Assembly (NCBI RefSeq): GCF_043641665.1
Contig: NC_092186.1
Location: 24,553,001-24,617,000, forward strand
Direction: 5' to 3'
Source: Enoplosus armatus
Lineage: Eukaryota > Chordata > Actinopteri > Centrarchiformes > Enoplosidae
DNA: 64,000 nt
Shown: in pieces, positions 10,751-22,644 of the stretch
How the letters are laid out: each line of letters starts with the position of its first letter
Position numbering within the stretch: the stretch's first letter is position 1
Translations under genes and position numbers: made by a program
The notes under the pieces: generated by a model
Told to the model about the DNA's origin: nothing
Databases searched by the model: none
What the model saw: only the letters and a program-made list of their open reading frames with translations

Positions 10751-13700
10751 TACGCCCGATAGTGGACAGCCACACCCTGGGAAGGAGACGGGAGCTTATT
10801 TACCTTGATATCATTAAATCCAGCGGCCAACTCGTGCTTCTCAACCTCGTCTCCCTCGCTCTCCGTCACGCTGCTCAACCAAGACGCAGATCTCTATCCG
10901 ACCGTTTTCCACTTCTGTCTGTGGTTTTATTTATTTTTTTTTTTTCCCCTCCTGAAACATGCATTAGTGACTCTCCCTCACCCTGACTCACCCTCCTCCC
11001 TCGGAAGACTGAGCAGTGTAAAGGGTGGAAGCGGCTCGAGAATGAATGCATTTGCCTTCAGTGAAAGTTGTTCAGAAAAGTATGCTCATTAGGCCTCTCT
11101 CTCTGTCTCTCTGCCCTGCACAGAGGCCAGGGGAAGCAGACAGGGGCGATGGGAGGAGATTGGCGGGGTCATTATCTACCCTGTTGCTGCACTTCGGACT
11201 TCAAAGTGGGCTCGCTGTGGCTGTCACCGCCGCTCTGTACAGCTCAGACATGGTCTTGACAGCGAGGGCAGAGGGTAGGGGCTGCAGCATGGAGGGGAGC
11301 GCAGACGCCGCAGGGTTCATTAAAAGAGGAAAGCTTCAATCTCTTTGCACCTCTCCCGTCTTTATTCCCGTCCACCTCTTTTCTCTTTTTCATTCATGCA
11401 GCTGCTTCAAATCCTCTCTTGTGTTTTTTCCCCCTGCATCTCGACCAGTCCGTTTTGTACCTGTGACCCAGACTACGTCGAACATCACGTATTGCAGTAT
11501 GACGGGAACACCGAGGTGTTAAAATCTAACCTGGAACATCTCGTTCTCTTTGTCCGTCTTCACCTTTTGTATTCCAGTCTTATCCACTGTTGCTTTCATC
11601 TGTCAAAGGTTAATTCACTCATTTTTATTTTTTTTTACCTCACCCAGAAGAAGTGCCTCCCCACCAATATCACCATTTACTGGATATTTCTTTGCCTCCG
11701 CGCTCTTTTGTCCTCACTCGTCCCGCACGCTCCCGCGCTCCTCCATCATCTCTTCCCTTTAGTGACGATGAAACAAGGTAAAGTGCAGGTCCCGACACTG
11801 TATGGAATCTGCAATAAATGATGGGCTGCATTGTTAAGTGCGTGTGACAGCACCAGAGATGCATGATTGAGCATACGTTTAGTGAGATTGTGTGTGTTGT
11901 CTCTAAGGCCTTGTTTACACTGAAGTTTAAAGACCCCATAAATTAGTACCCTTACTTCTTTAATGTGGCTATTTCCTGTTGAAGCGCGATATTCGTGTGT
12001 TGCTGCGGAGATCATTCTGAACTGTAATCCAAGGGGATGTCAGTTAAAGGTAACCCCGTGGATTTTATAACCACTAGTAGTGCTATAGGGCTTTGTTTTA
12101 ACCAGTGGGTCCCATTTTGTTTGTGCTGGTGGGTGACACAGTACATGTTTCTGCTGATGATTTCACAATATTCACACTGATTCGAGGGTTGCGGTAGCTC
12201 ACAAAGAAACGCAGCAATGCACCAGCATGCATGCAAACAATGCGTGATTTGAAATATATTTCAAATAATTACCTTTGCAGATGATTTATGAGGAAGGAAA
12301 TGCATCCAATGTGTTCATCATCAAGTTAATTCAAAAACAAGCGTAAAGATGAAATGAACACTTTGAAACGTTTCTTTCACAATATTGAAATATTCTTTTT
12401 TCCTTTTTGGGCCAGACTGCGGATTAACCGTGTATGAAAGCTATGAAATGCTAAATGTTGTCCTGCGTTTGTAGTGCCACCTACACTAGTGTGTTAGTCC
12501 ACTTGGCCCGTGGTGCCTAAGGTGTAAATATAATCGTTATCACCAGCAGTGTTACTGAGCTGGCTTCAGCAAGAAGAACAACGAGACAAAACAGGGCAAA
12601 TAACTAAGTAACAAGTGTGATTGTTTTTCTAGTCTCAGTCAGAACTTGAAGAAAAATGATCTGGTCCATTACTGCCTACCTGGGCCTATTGACTGAAAAG
12701 GATTTGGACTCATTAATAGACTTTTTTTTTTTTTTAATGGCGCCATCCCAGTAGACTATTAATGGGACCTTTCTCTTTTTTTTTGGGTGGATGAGACATT
12801 TTCTGTTTTATCCGCCCACAAACTCCACTGCACACCCAGCAGTGTGTCTTCGGGTTGTATCTCAATTTATTTTCCATACATGCTGCAGTTTTCTTTTCTT
12901 AAAGAGGTTCGGGGTAGGTCATGAACCGTTCTTGTTGTGGTTCTGTAAAGCCCCTTCGAGACACTGACTTGACGCTTTGTCTAATCTAAAAATATGTCGG
13001 AAACAAGCAGAAAAAAGGCGTATGCATCGTCATCGTGATATGAACATCTCACTTCGACTGGTTGGCATCAGATGTGGTTTGAATCCAGGAATAGATATCA
13101 ACATTCATCATCAAAAGTTAAAAACATGGACCCAAAATGACCTGACCGGTACAGTACGAGTGCATATGCAGTGTATGATGTGTACTTGAGAGCGCCAGTG
13201 GGACGCTGTCCTCTCTGTCTGATTTGTAAACGCACACATCATGTCAGAGTGTGTTCCAACCACGGGCTAATTAGGATCCCCCCCCCAGGTTTGTGGTGGT
13301 CACCCTAGGCACAACAGGCGGGAGTCTATTTTAGGATATCTATCACGGAACGGAACGAGAGGGCCCCAGGGCCTGACAGCGGCGCTGTCCGTCATGTTAC
13401 CGCTATACTGGGACACAGGTGGCAAGCAGGGACTCTGGCTTTCACACAACTGCAGCTCCGAGACGGCTAGAGCTATCGGCCTTACAATGACACACAGAGG
13501 GAGGAGTGCAAATGAATGCTTACACAAGGGCAGATTAGGTAAATTACTGGCACTGTAAGTCATACAAAAGGGGGGGAGAAAAAAATGTAATGTGAGATGA
13601 CTTGAGCATCTCTTGTCATGTGGGAAGTGTAACAGCGTGTGACATTCTCTGGAGGATTAAACAAAGCCGAAAGACAGAGCCATGATCATTAATTAAACCG

Positions 13701-13984
13701 TGATGCCGCTATAGCTGTGCATCGCATTAGCAGGCTGGCTGGTGCCATCTCGGTCGTAGCCCAGACGCGGTGAATTCAGATTCAGCGTCTGCAAACTCGC
13801 TGATAATGGCTCCTCTTCATTTCTTGAAGTAAACAACCACACACTCATTCCCTCCAGTTTGGGGATGCTCATTTGTTGTTTGGGCTGAAACTTCGGAGGC
13901 TAAATATTAACTAACTCTGGCATCCATTAAACCAAATGAAGGCTCACAGCATAGTTGTGGAAGATGGAGCAATACACACATTGT

Positions 13985-14670
13985 AAATAAAATGGAATGA
14001 GATACTCCATTACAAGTAAAAGTCCTGCGTTAAAAATGTGACTGTACAACAGAAGTAGCAAAATGTTATTAGGTATTAAAGGTATTAAAGGCAATAAAAG
14101 TCATAGTCATTAATAAAGGCTTGTGGGTTTTCTTGTTTTCTAATAAGCCATCCAGTCTGCACTCGGAAATGTTAATACGCTGTTAACGAATGGATCTTGG
14201 TCCAGGTGCTCTACAAGATCTATGACGAAAGTTGACGGTCCATTGGACGGCCTTTCCTGATTAATTAAAGCAATTTAAACAATATGCTGGAGGAAGGTAA
14301 AAAAAAAAAAACAACAGCAAACCCAGAAGGTGCCGTAATGAACAGCGCACAGTGGATCCGCAAACAATTAACAGATGATTTAACAGCATTAATAAAGCTA
14401 TTTGTTTCAACTTGTAAATCCTTAATAAAGCACGCATTACTATAAACTTGAACCCAAAATGTTATTCTTGTAGCTGGTCATACTTGAGCTATTTTGAAAT
14501 GCTCTGTACTTTGGTTAATTCGTCTGACGCAATGCATCATCATTTTTTAGGTTTATCATGTTTTGCATGCACTAGTAACTACAGCTGTCATTTAAATGTA
14601 TTGGAGTAGAAGTATAAGTGTGTATTTTCAAGTGATGAATAAGTATGTTAAAATTGTATTAAAAATCCAA
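13985..14670. repeat. Possible dispersed repeat (fish 'CTCCATTACAAGTAAAAGTC' type)
   Basis: 'CTCCATTACAAGTAAAAGTC' near 14006 and 'GTATTGGAGTAGAAGTATAA' near 14597 resemble the two ends of a repeat I recall from many fish genomic sequences. The interior is AT-rich and diverged, with a poly-A run at about 14300-14312. No second copy was located in this window, so the call rests on recognition alone. Confidence 0.4.
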
Positions 14671-15099
14671 CTGATATCAACATGCATGTTTTTTTTTTTT
14701 TGTCTGCTATCTGCTATGTGCGCTCTGCAAAATCAACTTGCCCCGTGTTCTCCTTGGAGAAAAAAAATCAGGATGTCAACCGATCATCTGCCGGAGACAA
14801 GTGCACTGCAAGCACCAGTTTGCAGGCTAGTTAGCTAATTAGTCAGCTGTGACACCTTAAAAGCGTCCCTGCAAATGCCAACACCTGTTAGTTTGGATGC
14901 TAAATGAAGTGGTCCTTCCTCTTCAACGCCACTGCCGGCTTGTAAGATACAGTTACCGGGAACAGGTTTGCTGACTTTGTCTCCCTGTGCCCTGCCAGCT
15001 CAGCTGCCAGTCAAACACATACACAGACCGCCCAGAATAAAGAGGGAATTCCTGATAAACCCTTTCAGGCGTATTTATCGTCAGATGTCGACTCAACAT

Positions 15100-15215
15100 G
15101 ACTTTAACCCTGACAACAAGACTTCAAGCTAAGCCGGGCTAGTTGCCCCCCCCCCCCCCCCCCCCCCCGTTTGAAGCCATGTGTGCTAAGCTAAGCTAAT
15201 GTCAAACTATCCCTT
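15100..15215 (+). repeat. Dispersed repeat family B, copy 1, with C23 tract
   Basis: It contains 'GCCGGGCTAGTTGC', a run of 23 C (15146-15168) and GTGCTAAGCTAAGCTAA (15183-15199). The last is identical to 35804-35820 in copy 4. The order of modules (GGCTAGCTGC, C tract, TGCTAAGCTAAGCTAA) is the same as in copy 4. It is short, non-coding and truncated at both sides. Confidence 0.8.
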
Positions 15216-15219
15216 GAAT

Positions 15220-16387
15220 AATAAATAAATAATGTATTAACCATTGATGAAGCCATTAGTTATGGCCCACAGGATACTTTTAGAAGTGCGCCTTACTAGG
15301 AAGTGATACCGATGTAGCTGGAGGAGGTGGGGTTGATTTGAATGACTTAATATATTTTACATATTGCTAATACACTGTTATATACTAGACATTTGAATCA
15401 AAACGAAACAATACGTAATATTTTGTTATCTTATATTTCAAAAACTATGGCTGTCAAAAAGTTTATTTCCCCCTAAAATGCAGTGAGGCAGACATTTAAA
15501 GCATGTTTGGTAAAGTTATACATGGAATACTCGCACAAAATAATGGTGTCTGTGACCGCTTTATTTTTGTTCAAAAACATTTGGTCAGTGAAAATACCTA
15601 CACAGTGGGAGCAAATTTGGGAGAACTGGCCGCTGTCGACTTGAGTGAGACAGCAGAACACACGAGGGCATTTCACAATGAGACTTCCAACTGCACATAT
15701 TGGTGAACCATCGCTTGAATTATTTACAGCGCCGGGAACCGGGACGCTTGCAGCCGTCGTTCGGCGAATCGCCTGGTCCTGATTTTAGTGAAACTAAAAA
15801 AATGAATGAAATAAAATAAAAATGAAAATCATGACCCTTTACTGCATTTCTGCTACAAAAAAAAGCTAAACAGCACTTCTAATCAGGATGCATTCCCCCA
15901 TGCAACCTCTCGCAAAAAGGTGATGCTCAGCAACTAGTGAGGGGGCTCATTACTTCAGCCCGAGTGTGTTCCTGGGCTCGCAGTTGAATAATGAGGCTAT
16001 TATGGAGATATCCTCCAAGAAAAGCTGGAGAGGTCTCGGGTCTCCCAGTGCTGAGGTAGACTGCCGAGCCGCTATCTCCAACCATAAAACAACCCACAGC
16101 GTTTATATATCTGCATTGCATTGCAGCGGGGGACGTTTTAAAAAAATGCATTTAGTACTATTTGTAGTTGTGGATCATTACTTAGTGCGGCATGTAATGA
16201 AGAACTAATGCTCTACGGTTTGGGGGCCTGGAGGAGCACTTTTGTTTTAAAACAGGCTGACTCGAAAGCATTCATATTCCTCAATTGGGCAATACTGATA
16301 AGTACATGCGCCATCAAGTCATATTCGCGGGTGGCGGCTACAGATCCGAACCGAGATAGGAGGCTCCTCTTGACACTCGAGCTGCAT

Positions 16388-16389
<2 letters not shown>
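15220..16389. other. Non-coding stretch, no supported gene
   Basis: No gene or recognised repeat was seen. Open frames of 60-80 codons overlap on both strands and match nothing known. Confidence 0.5.

Positions 16390-16390
<1 letters not shown>

Positions 16391-16424
<34 letters not shown>
16391..16424. repeat. (TC)n microsatellite
   Basis: About 17 uninterrupted TC units. Confidence 0.98.
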
Positions 16425-16427
<3 letters not shown>

Positions 16428-16724
16428 TCTGATGACTTTCATTTTCAGGATGAAGAAGTGGTGTATTAAAGTTGTGGGCCCAGCTTGACTCCCTGGGGAA
16501 TTGTGCCTCATTATCTAAGAAGCTGCTTACACTCCACTGCTTAGCTCATTACAGATGGTAAAGTGTAGAGGGAGGGGGAGCGAGAGCTCTGAGGGTGAGA
16601 AGTATTAGAAATGCTACATGCAGCCTGAGTTCCACAGTCTTCTCACAGAAATGCAAAGCTGATGTCGTATAATTAACTACATGCTCTTCCTAACCATCTG
16701 CTTCTTGTCAAGTTTTACTTTCCA

Positions 16725-16890
16725 ACCTGGAGTAAACAATTGAGATATATAAACAGTTTCCAGTCTTTATGCTAAGCTAGGCCAAACAAGTCATGCTCCG
16801 TGCTTAACACACAGACATGAGATTGGTATCGATCTTCTCATCTCACTTTCGTCAAACATTGACGAAATGTCCCAAAAAAACATTAAATTA
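16725..16890 (+). repeat. Dispersed repeat family B, copy 2
   Basis: 'CAGTTTCCAGTCTTTATGC' followed by 'TAAGCTAGGCCAAACAAG' and 'CAGACATGAGATTGGTATCG' then 'ATCTTCTCATCTCAC'. The 'acagayatgagannggta' module is shared with copy 4 (near 35848). This copy has no C tract and represents the right half of the family well. It is non-coding. Confidence 0.7.
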
Positions 16891-16894
16891 TTCC

Positions 16895-18650
16895 CCGAGG
16901 GAGATGCTTAAACACCTCTGGCTTTGTATGATTATTGTCATGACGAAAGAACCCTAAAACAAAAGGATAATCTTCTCACTCTGCGTCCGTCCCGTGACAT
17001 TACTGATACACAGGTTTTAATTTCCGTTTTTTTCGGCCTTTGCAGAGACGTTACTTTAACGTATCCTGTTGCTCTCTTAACACCGACAGACGACGTGAAG
17101 ATTAATATCTCCAAAGCCCTCGATAGGGAGGCTGAAGTTGGCTCAGATCAGAGGTTATCGGCATCGGGGATTAATGGGACAAACACTAAAACCTCAAACT
17201 TGAAACAACACGACACTGCAGTCTCCTTTGCATTCAGACGCTACCCTCGGCCCTTAGGATCACATTCCTGATCTCCTGCTGAAAGCACTTTACCTCCAAT
17301 CCGCCGGCAATTTCCTCAAATGTAACAAATGCAGAATTAGTTTGACCTGCAGCAGCGGGGAGGGAGCCCGCACAGTGTACTTAAAGAGCTTTCAGGGGAA
17401 GCGGCAGGAGGAAAAAAAAAAAAAAAGGGGGTTTTAAATGTTTTGTTATGATGCCAATCAAAAATGAGACATGTTTTCCCCAATCTAAGCACTGTCGATC
17501 TCACCGTGCAAAGCCAACAACACTGCAGATCGTCTTATTGCTGATTTACAAACAGAAAACCTGCCTCAGAATTGTTTTTTTCCTGCCATCATCATTTCGC
17601 CTTTCGGTTCGGTTTACCCCTTGGCTTTGCCTTTACAACACTACACATGACATTCAGCATTGCACTCACCACTGACTTGCTTACGACAGATTCATTTATA
17701 ACTTTTTGCCTTTGCCTTTGTTTCAATTAAAACATTGTTTAAATGACTTCAAACCGTGTGTGGTCTCCCTCTTTGTCGAGCCCACTGAGCCTGGGCTGCG
17801 ACACCAGGAGGCAGATCAAAAGGCGTGCACTGACAAGCTAATATGACTGCGGGAGCCTTTGACACCAAGGGTACAATAAAAAAGGTGGCGTAGTTGTTGA
17901 GAGAATTCTTAATGACAGAACAGAGAGATGCAAATGTGTTCACTTTCGGCGCTTTTGGAAACAATTTTTCCGGATTGTACAATGATACACTGTAAAAAAA
18001 TAAAATAAATAATAATGGTAGTAGAAAGTAGAAACTTTCCAGTCCTCAGAAGAAAAAAGGATCAATTTTATCCGATTCATCTGGTCAGCTATTGGACGTG
18101 TGCAGTAAAATACATAAAAATGGCTGAGAGAAATAGAATAAATGTATCATATTTACTATTATGGCTTCCAAGAGCAACAACAGCATAACTGAATTTTACA
18201 TCAGTGTGCAATTTCTCTCAGCATGCCGTTATGTTTGCTTTACTGCTACTTGTTGTGGAATGATTTATTATTTTTTTTCACACAATAGGGGTTTAGATCA
18301 GGGGATAGATGAGTGGGAAAGGCAGTTTGAACAATTTGAAAACTGATAGGGGGGGAAAAAAAGGGCAATTTGCAGTCCTCATTTTGCTATTACCAATGCA
18401 TGAGGCATGATACTAAGCAAATTCAGGAAAGTCTCGCAATGTTTCACCGTGGCATTTGGATAATTGGCTGGGGAAATCGTTTGCCGCAATTAACAAATTA
18501 AAGGATTTTCAATGCTACGTTCACTCTCTGGTTCCCAGGGAGAGCAGGCGCCAACGCCACCACCTCACTTTTCTGCCTCTACAACAAATCTTGGCCCAGG
18601 TGATGCCGGTGATAACCCTTTTTTTTTTTTTTTTAAGAGAGTGAAGCTTC
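16895..18650. other. Non-coding stretch, no supported gene
   Basis: A 115-codon open frame (16924-17271) matches no family I recognise, and its region is simply well-mixed sequence. Poly-A (17411-17426) and poly-T (18619-18634) runs occur. No dispersed repeat was identified. Confidence 0.45.
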
Positions 18651-19260
18651 AGCTTTATTAATGCGCCTGTGACGTCACCGTCACCTCAGATTTCCAATTT
18701 TGCAAAAATCCTCGGCCCGAGCAGAGGGAAGAATGTCAGGCTGCCCGGCTGGAATCTAAATGGCAGATATGTCTCTGACAATGCTGCAATAACATATCGA
18801 TCGGGCGCTGTGTTAGAGGTGCACGAGCTCAATATAAAGTCTGCTGAAATGCCCCAGAAAACAGGCTACAGGGGAGAATCGAGAAGCAGGCTGTGTATTT
18901 AAATGTCAGCCCGGACTCCTCTACAACCTTTTGCGCCATCGAATGTCTCGATGAGCACAGAGGAGGAATATAAATGGGCTGGAGTATTAGGGCAGGGTCT
19001 CTTATTTCACTATGTAGAGCTTCTATGTTAAGACCAAGCCTCTTGTCGCGAGAAAGCCTTGCACAGCCGTGTATGTAAATCGTATCACATTCGGCCCTGC
19101 ATTCCCTGGAAGCACTCACTTGCCTCTGACTGAGCAGTTCTTTGAGAGGAGAGTGACCGTCCAGGGAGAGTTCAAGCAGGTTCGTCTCTCTCATGAGCTT
19201 CTGCGCACCGCATTTCAGCCCATTGATGAGGCTTATCAGCATGATAAATAGCTTGAGTCA
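18650..19260. other. Candidate conserved non-coding block with CRE site
   Basis: A perfect CRE palindrome TGACGTCA lies at 18670-18677. The rest is even-composition sequence without repeats or homopolymers, a contrast to both flanks. Overlapping open frames on both strands (including 137 codons on minus, 18829-19242) resemble no known protein. Either conserved non-coding DNA or ordinary unique sequence would fit. Confidence 0.2.
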
Positions 19261-19399
19261 AATGCGCAGTGAGAATGTGAGCGCCTCACCCCATTCAGTT
19301 TTCTAGAGCGGAAATATACACCAAGGTGAGAGATGGATGAATAGTGAGTTAGCTGTGATATGATACGTGCTCTTTTATTTGTTGCAGCCTTCTTGCCGT

Positions 19400-19752
19400 T
19401 GACGTGTCTAATAAGTGGTAGAACATACAGAGATGTTCTATGGTGTCTGTGGTGGCCAGTGCTATCCTCTCATGCTGTTGCATGCTGGGGGCAGCAGGGT
19501 GAGGGTGGCGGACTCCAACAGACTCAACAAACTGATCCGCAAGGCCAGTGACGTTGTGGGGGGGGGGGGGGGGGGGGGGGGTGGAGCTGGACTCTCTGAC
19601 GGTGGTGTCAGAGAGGGAGGATGCTGTCCAAGCTGCGGGTCGTCTTGGACAATGTCTCACATCCTCTCCATGACGTGCTGGTCAGAGATTTACTGGTGAC
19701 TTGGCGTTATTTAAATAAGACTGAATTGAATAGAATTGAATTGAATTGAAAT
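19400..19752 (+). mobile_element. LINE 3' end fragment (L2/CR1-type), with G24 insert
   Basis: Plus-strand frames read FYGVCGG, then RLNKLIRKASDVVG, then (after the G run, other frame) VELDSLTVVSERED and LDNVSHPLHDVLV. These are equivalent to the LINE C-terminal segment at 45.92-46.23 kb (FYGVVCWGSS, KLDRLIKKASSVLG, DSVEVAGERRMM). The block ends in AATAAGACTGAATTGAATAG with further GAATT units, a short-tandem tail typical of such LINEs. It is severely 5' truncated and frameshifted. The run of 24 G (19558-19581) sits where the other copy has a C-rich run. Confidence 0.8.
19558..19581. repeat. G24 homopolymer
   Basis: Twenty-four consecutive G inside the LINE fragment. It breaks the reading frame between the ASDVVG and VELDSL segments. 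The length may be inexact in the assembly. Confidence 0.9.
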
Positions 19753-19838
19753 ACGCAACAGTGCAATAAAATACATATACATTTGTTATTGTATATATTT
19801 TTTACTTTTATTTTTCGCTCATGAATGGGAGCACCGGT

Positions 19839-19852
19839 AATATATATATACA

Positions 19853-19893
<41 letters not shown>
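19839..19893. repeat. (TA)n microsatellite
   Basis: TA repeats at 19839-19850 and 19854-19893, split by CAG. They lie between the LINE tail and the 3' side of the Tc1-like remnant. Confidence 0.97.
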
Positions 19894-19896
<3 letters not shown>

Positions 19897-20047
19897 TTAA
19901 AATTAAACCACAAACAAAATTGGGGGTATTGAACAACAGGATTGAGGGCTTTGTTTCAATTTTTCAACCTCGGTCAATTTAACAGGAAACACATATTCGA
20001 GGGGATTTCATGCGTCCAATATTACTCTTTCAAATGTCACTCAGCCA

Positions 20048-20600
20048 CTAATATTGAGTATGGCCACCCCTGACACGGATCAATGCGTTAAGACGTCGCG
20101 GCATACTGTCCTCAAGCTTGTTGATGCCGTCAATGGGCAGGGCGTCCCACTCTTCGGTCAGATCCCGGGCTAATTCCTGTAGACTCCGAGGAATATCGTC
20201 CCTCTCATTAAGGGCTCGGCCAAAGCCATCCCAGGCATGCTCGATTAGGGTTCGTATCAGGGGAGCAAGCAGGCCATGGCATCTGCTGCACCCCCTCTGC
20301 ATCAAGAAATTCTCTCACTGCAGCTGGCAGGCAATGGTTCTCCAGGACGTCCCGGTACACGACGGCGTTGACGTTTCCATCCAGCACCGCCAATGGCGTT
20401 TTTCCTCCACAATGTACCATCACATGAGCCGCCACCTCCTTGAGTGGTTTCCTGGAATGCAGTCATCGCGGAGGTTCTCACCACGCAATCGCCGCACCCT
20501 TTGTCTTCCATCTATACGGTCAAGGATGTAGCGGCTCTCATCCATAAAGACGACGTGTCGCCAGCGCCCAAGCTGTAATCTTCTGTCTTTTATAGCGCCA
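20048..20600 (-). pseudogene. Tc1-like transposase remnant, frameshifted and deleted
   Basis: Minus-strand frames together give a partial Tc1/mariner transposase. An RWRHVVFMDESRY segment carries the first catalytic Asp (codon at 20540-20542). RRLRGENLRDDCIPGNH, VYRDVLENHCLPA, REFLDAEGVQQ and a WPxxSPDxNP-like segment follow. After a frameshift comes IEHAWDGFGR with the Glu, and the C terminus is RVRGGHTQY (stop near 20048). The stretch that normally holds the second Asp (between CLPA and REFLDAEG, about 30 residues) is missing. The N-terminal DNA-binding half is absent and several frame changes occur. It belongs to a different Tc1 lineage from the intact copy at 36 kb (GGHTQY rather than GGPTSY end). 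It cannot encode an active enzyme. Confidence 0.88.
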
Positions 20601-20609
20601 AACTATTGT

Positions 20610-22618
20610 TAAGCATGAATTCGGTTCACCTGGGTAACTGGGACTCAGTATGTAATCAGCAACTGATGGTGACTGAATATAATATTCAGATGTCCAGTTA
20701 TTCCATAATTTAAAATACTTGTTCAGCATCAAATGATCCACTTTTCCAACATTTTTCCTTTAACTCTCAGAGGACAAGTCAACTTTTCCATTGCATACAT
20801 TTCATGAACAATATGAAGCCGTTGTTCTTGTCCTGGAGGATTGTAGAAACTCGTGATTTAATAACTGAGCATAACAAAATGAAAAATGAAATATCAACGG
20901 ATATTGTAATATGCTGCTTATGATATTAAAAGAAACGGTGAGCGAATAACCTTTTGAGCATAATAACAACTAACAAGTCATTACATTTAATAAAAAATGT
21001 AATAACTCAACATAAATTGTAGTAACAAATTAATATCTAATGCTTAAGTTCCAGTCTGTGTTTGATACATAGCATCATTTATGTGCATCTGCAGTTCAGA
21101 TTTACACTTTTTAGTTTAACACTTTTTAGTTGGGGTTAGATGTGTGCATCTAACCCCAAGTCGAGTCTGTCTTCACTTTCTCAGAGCGCTGGCGGCTGAA
21201 GGGGCGTTGGTGGTAAAGGCGGACCTGGTTGACCCGGGTGCCAACTGCACGCTTGTTCCCCCGACTCCAATCTTTCATGAGAGCTGAAGAGCAGTGGCTT
21301 TTGTCAATCAGTTACAATCAAGTAATTGCTGGGCTGGCGCATTCAAATCACGGCACCGCTGGAGGTTAATGAAAATTGCACCTTTGCTTGACATAACATC
21401 CGATCCTGTTAGCTGTGTCGAGCCAGAATCCTTAGGCAGTGTCAAGTGGATTTCCCCGGAGAGCTGCTGCCACTTTTAAAAGGCAATATGTACTTAATCT
21501 TACCTGTCATAACACCCGGAGATGTATTTGTGCTGCATAAAAGAAAAATCTAATCTCTAATAATGGCGACTGACACTAAAGCAGTTTGAAAGTCTTTTTT
21601 GCTACATAAAAACTGATTAGGATTATTTTTTGATGAAGTAGCCGTCCACTCCGGCTTGTGTTTAGTACAACAATAGATTTTATGTACTCAATGACACCCT
21701 CCGCACACGCCTGTATGACGGTGCCTAGGAGAGTTTCAGGTGGAATTGCTCATTGAATTAAGCTATTAAATGAATCCAACGATCAGGTTCCATAGAGTTA
21801 GAATGCATGCACATGTGTGACTGGACTGATCGAGACAGGTCTGAGCCCCGCAGCAAGACCAGAAAAGTGGCACTGCAAGATTCATCCATCTAGTGGCGGT
21901 TTATACTTTGGCAGAGCAGGCTGGTATAAAATCGGACGGTGTGATACAGTTGATATGATCTCTCCTTTTGTTTCCTTGTTTTGGGTCTCTTTCTTTTCTC
22001 CCCTCACAATGGTTTGCAATTTGTCAATGGCATGAATTTTGTCAACGTACACCGAAGTTCGACTCTACACCAGAGAGAGTCCAGATTTTCCTGCTGATCA
22101 TGGCATTTGCACTAAAACGGCTCCGAAAAATCTCACGGCTCAAAAAATTGAGCAACGGCAGGAAAAAAAACAAAAACATACTGTCAGAAACATTGCGTCA
22201 CGCGAACGTGACCGTTTATAAATTGTGCAGTAATTGTGCCGGGGTGCAGCTAATGAGGTAAGAGAAGGAATATACAGTCGAGGGTGTCCACACACGAACA
22301 GCAGTGGCCGTTTCGGAGTCATTAAGTGCTGCTGTAATCGCGCCATTATACTGCTCATTACGGACAGACTGTGGCATAATCTCCCATAGGGCCGCAGTCA
22401 CCACTCAATTCCATTAGACGTCGTTTCCTGCCTGAGAATCATCTTCGCTCACTACCACTAATGATGAACCCCTCGCCGATTCAAAGCCTGGCTCCTCTGA
22501 CACTGGTGTTCTGACTGGAAGCGGGCCAGCGTCGCCCTCTGAGACTGTCTTCCTTTCAAGCTTACAGTGGGCTACAAGTAGATTATGGATGGAAGCACAA
22601 ATGAACACATTCACCGGC
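20610..22618. other. Non-coding stretch, no supported gene
   Basis: AT-rich at 20760-21140, then well-mixed sequence. At 21108-21129, 'CACTTTTTAGTTTAACACTT' includes a short local duplication of ACACTTTTTAGTT. No exon or transposon was recognised. Confidence 0.45.
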
Positions 22619-22620
22619 TC

Positions 22621-22643
22621 GAGAGAGAGAGAGAGAGAGAGAG
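22621..22643. repeat. (GA)n microsatellite
   Basis: About eleven GA units. Confidence 0.97.
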
Positions 22644-22644
22644 G

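Larger units (their letters stand above)
8420..13980. other. Long non-coding stretch, no supported gene
   Basis: No exon, RNA gene or clear transposon could be supported. Poly-A/T runs occur near 8559-8579, 9571-9582, 10046-10065, 10172-10196 and 12720-12735. A triplet-repeat block at 10475-10523 and a pyrimidine-rich stretch at about 10830-11770 are described separately. The 158-codon open frames at 11046-11522 and 11345-11821 lie in that pyrimidine-rich stretch. They have biased Ser/Leu/Phe/Pro content explained by composition and match no protein family I know. Confidence 0.5.

Noticed and set aside
11046..11821. Two 158-codon plus-strand frames
   Set aside because: They overlap each other in different frames within a pyrimidine-rich stretch. 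The composition alone explains the lack of stops and the Ser/Leu/Phe/Pro bias.
19415..19699. Poly-glycine protein
   Set aside because: The Gly run is a translation of the G24 homopolymer inside a decayed LINE end.
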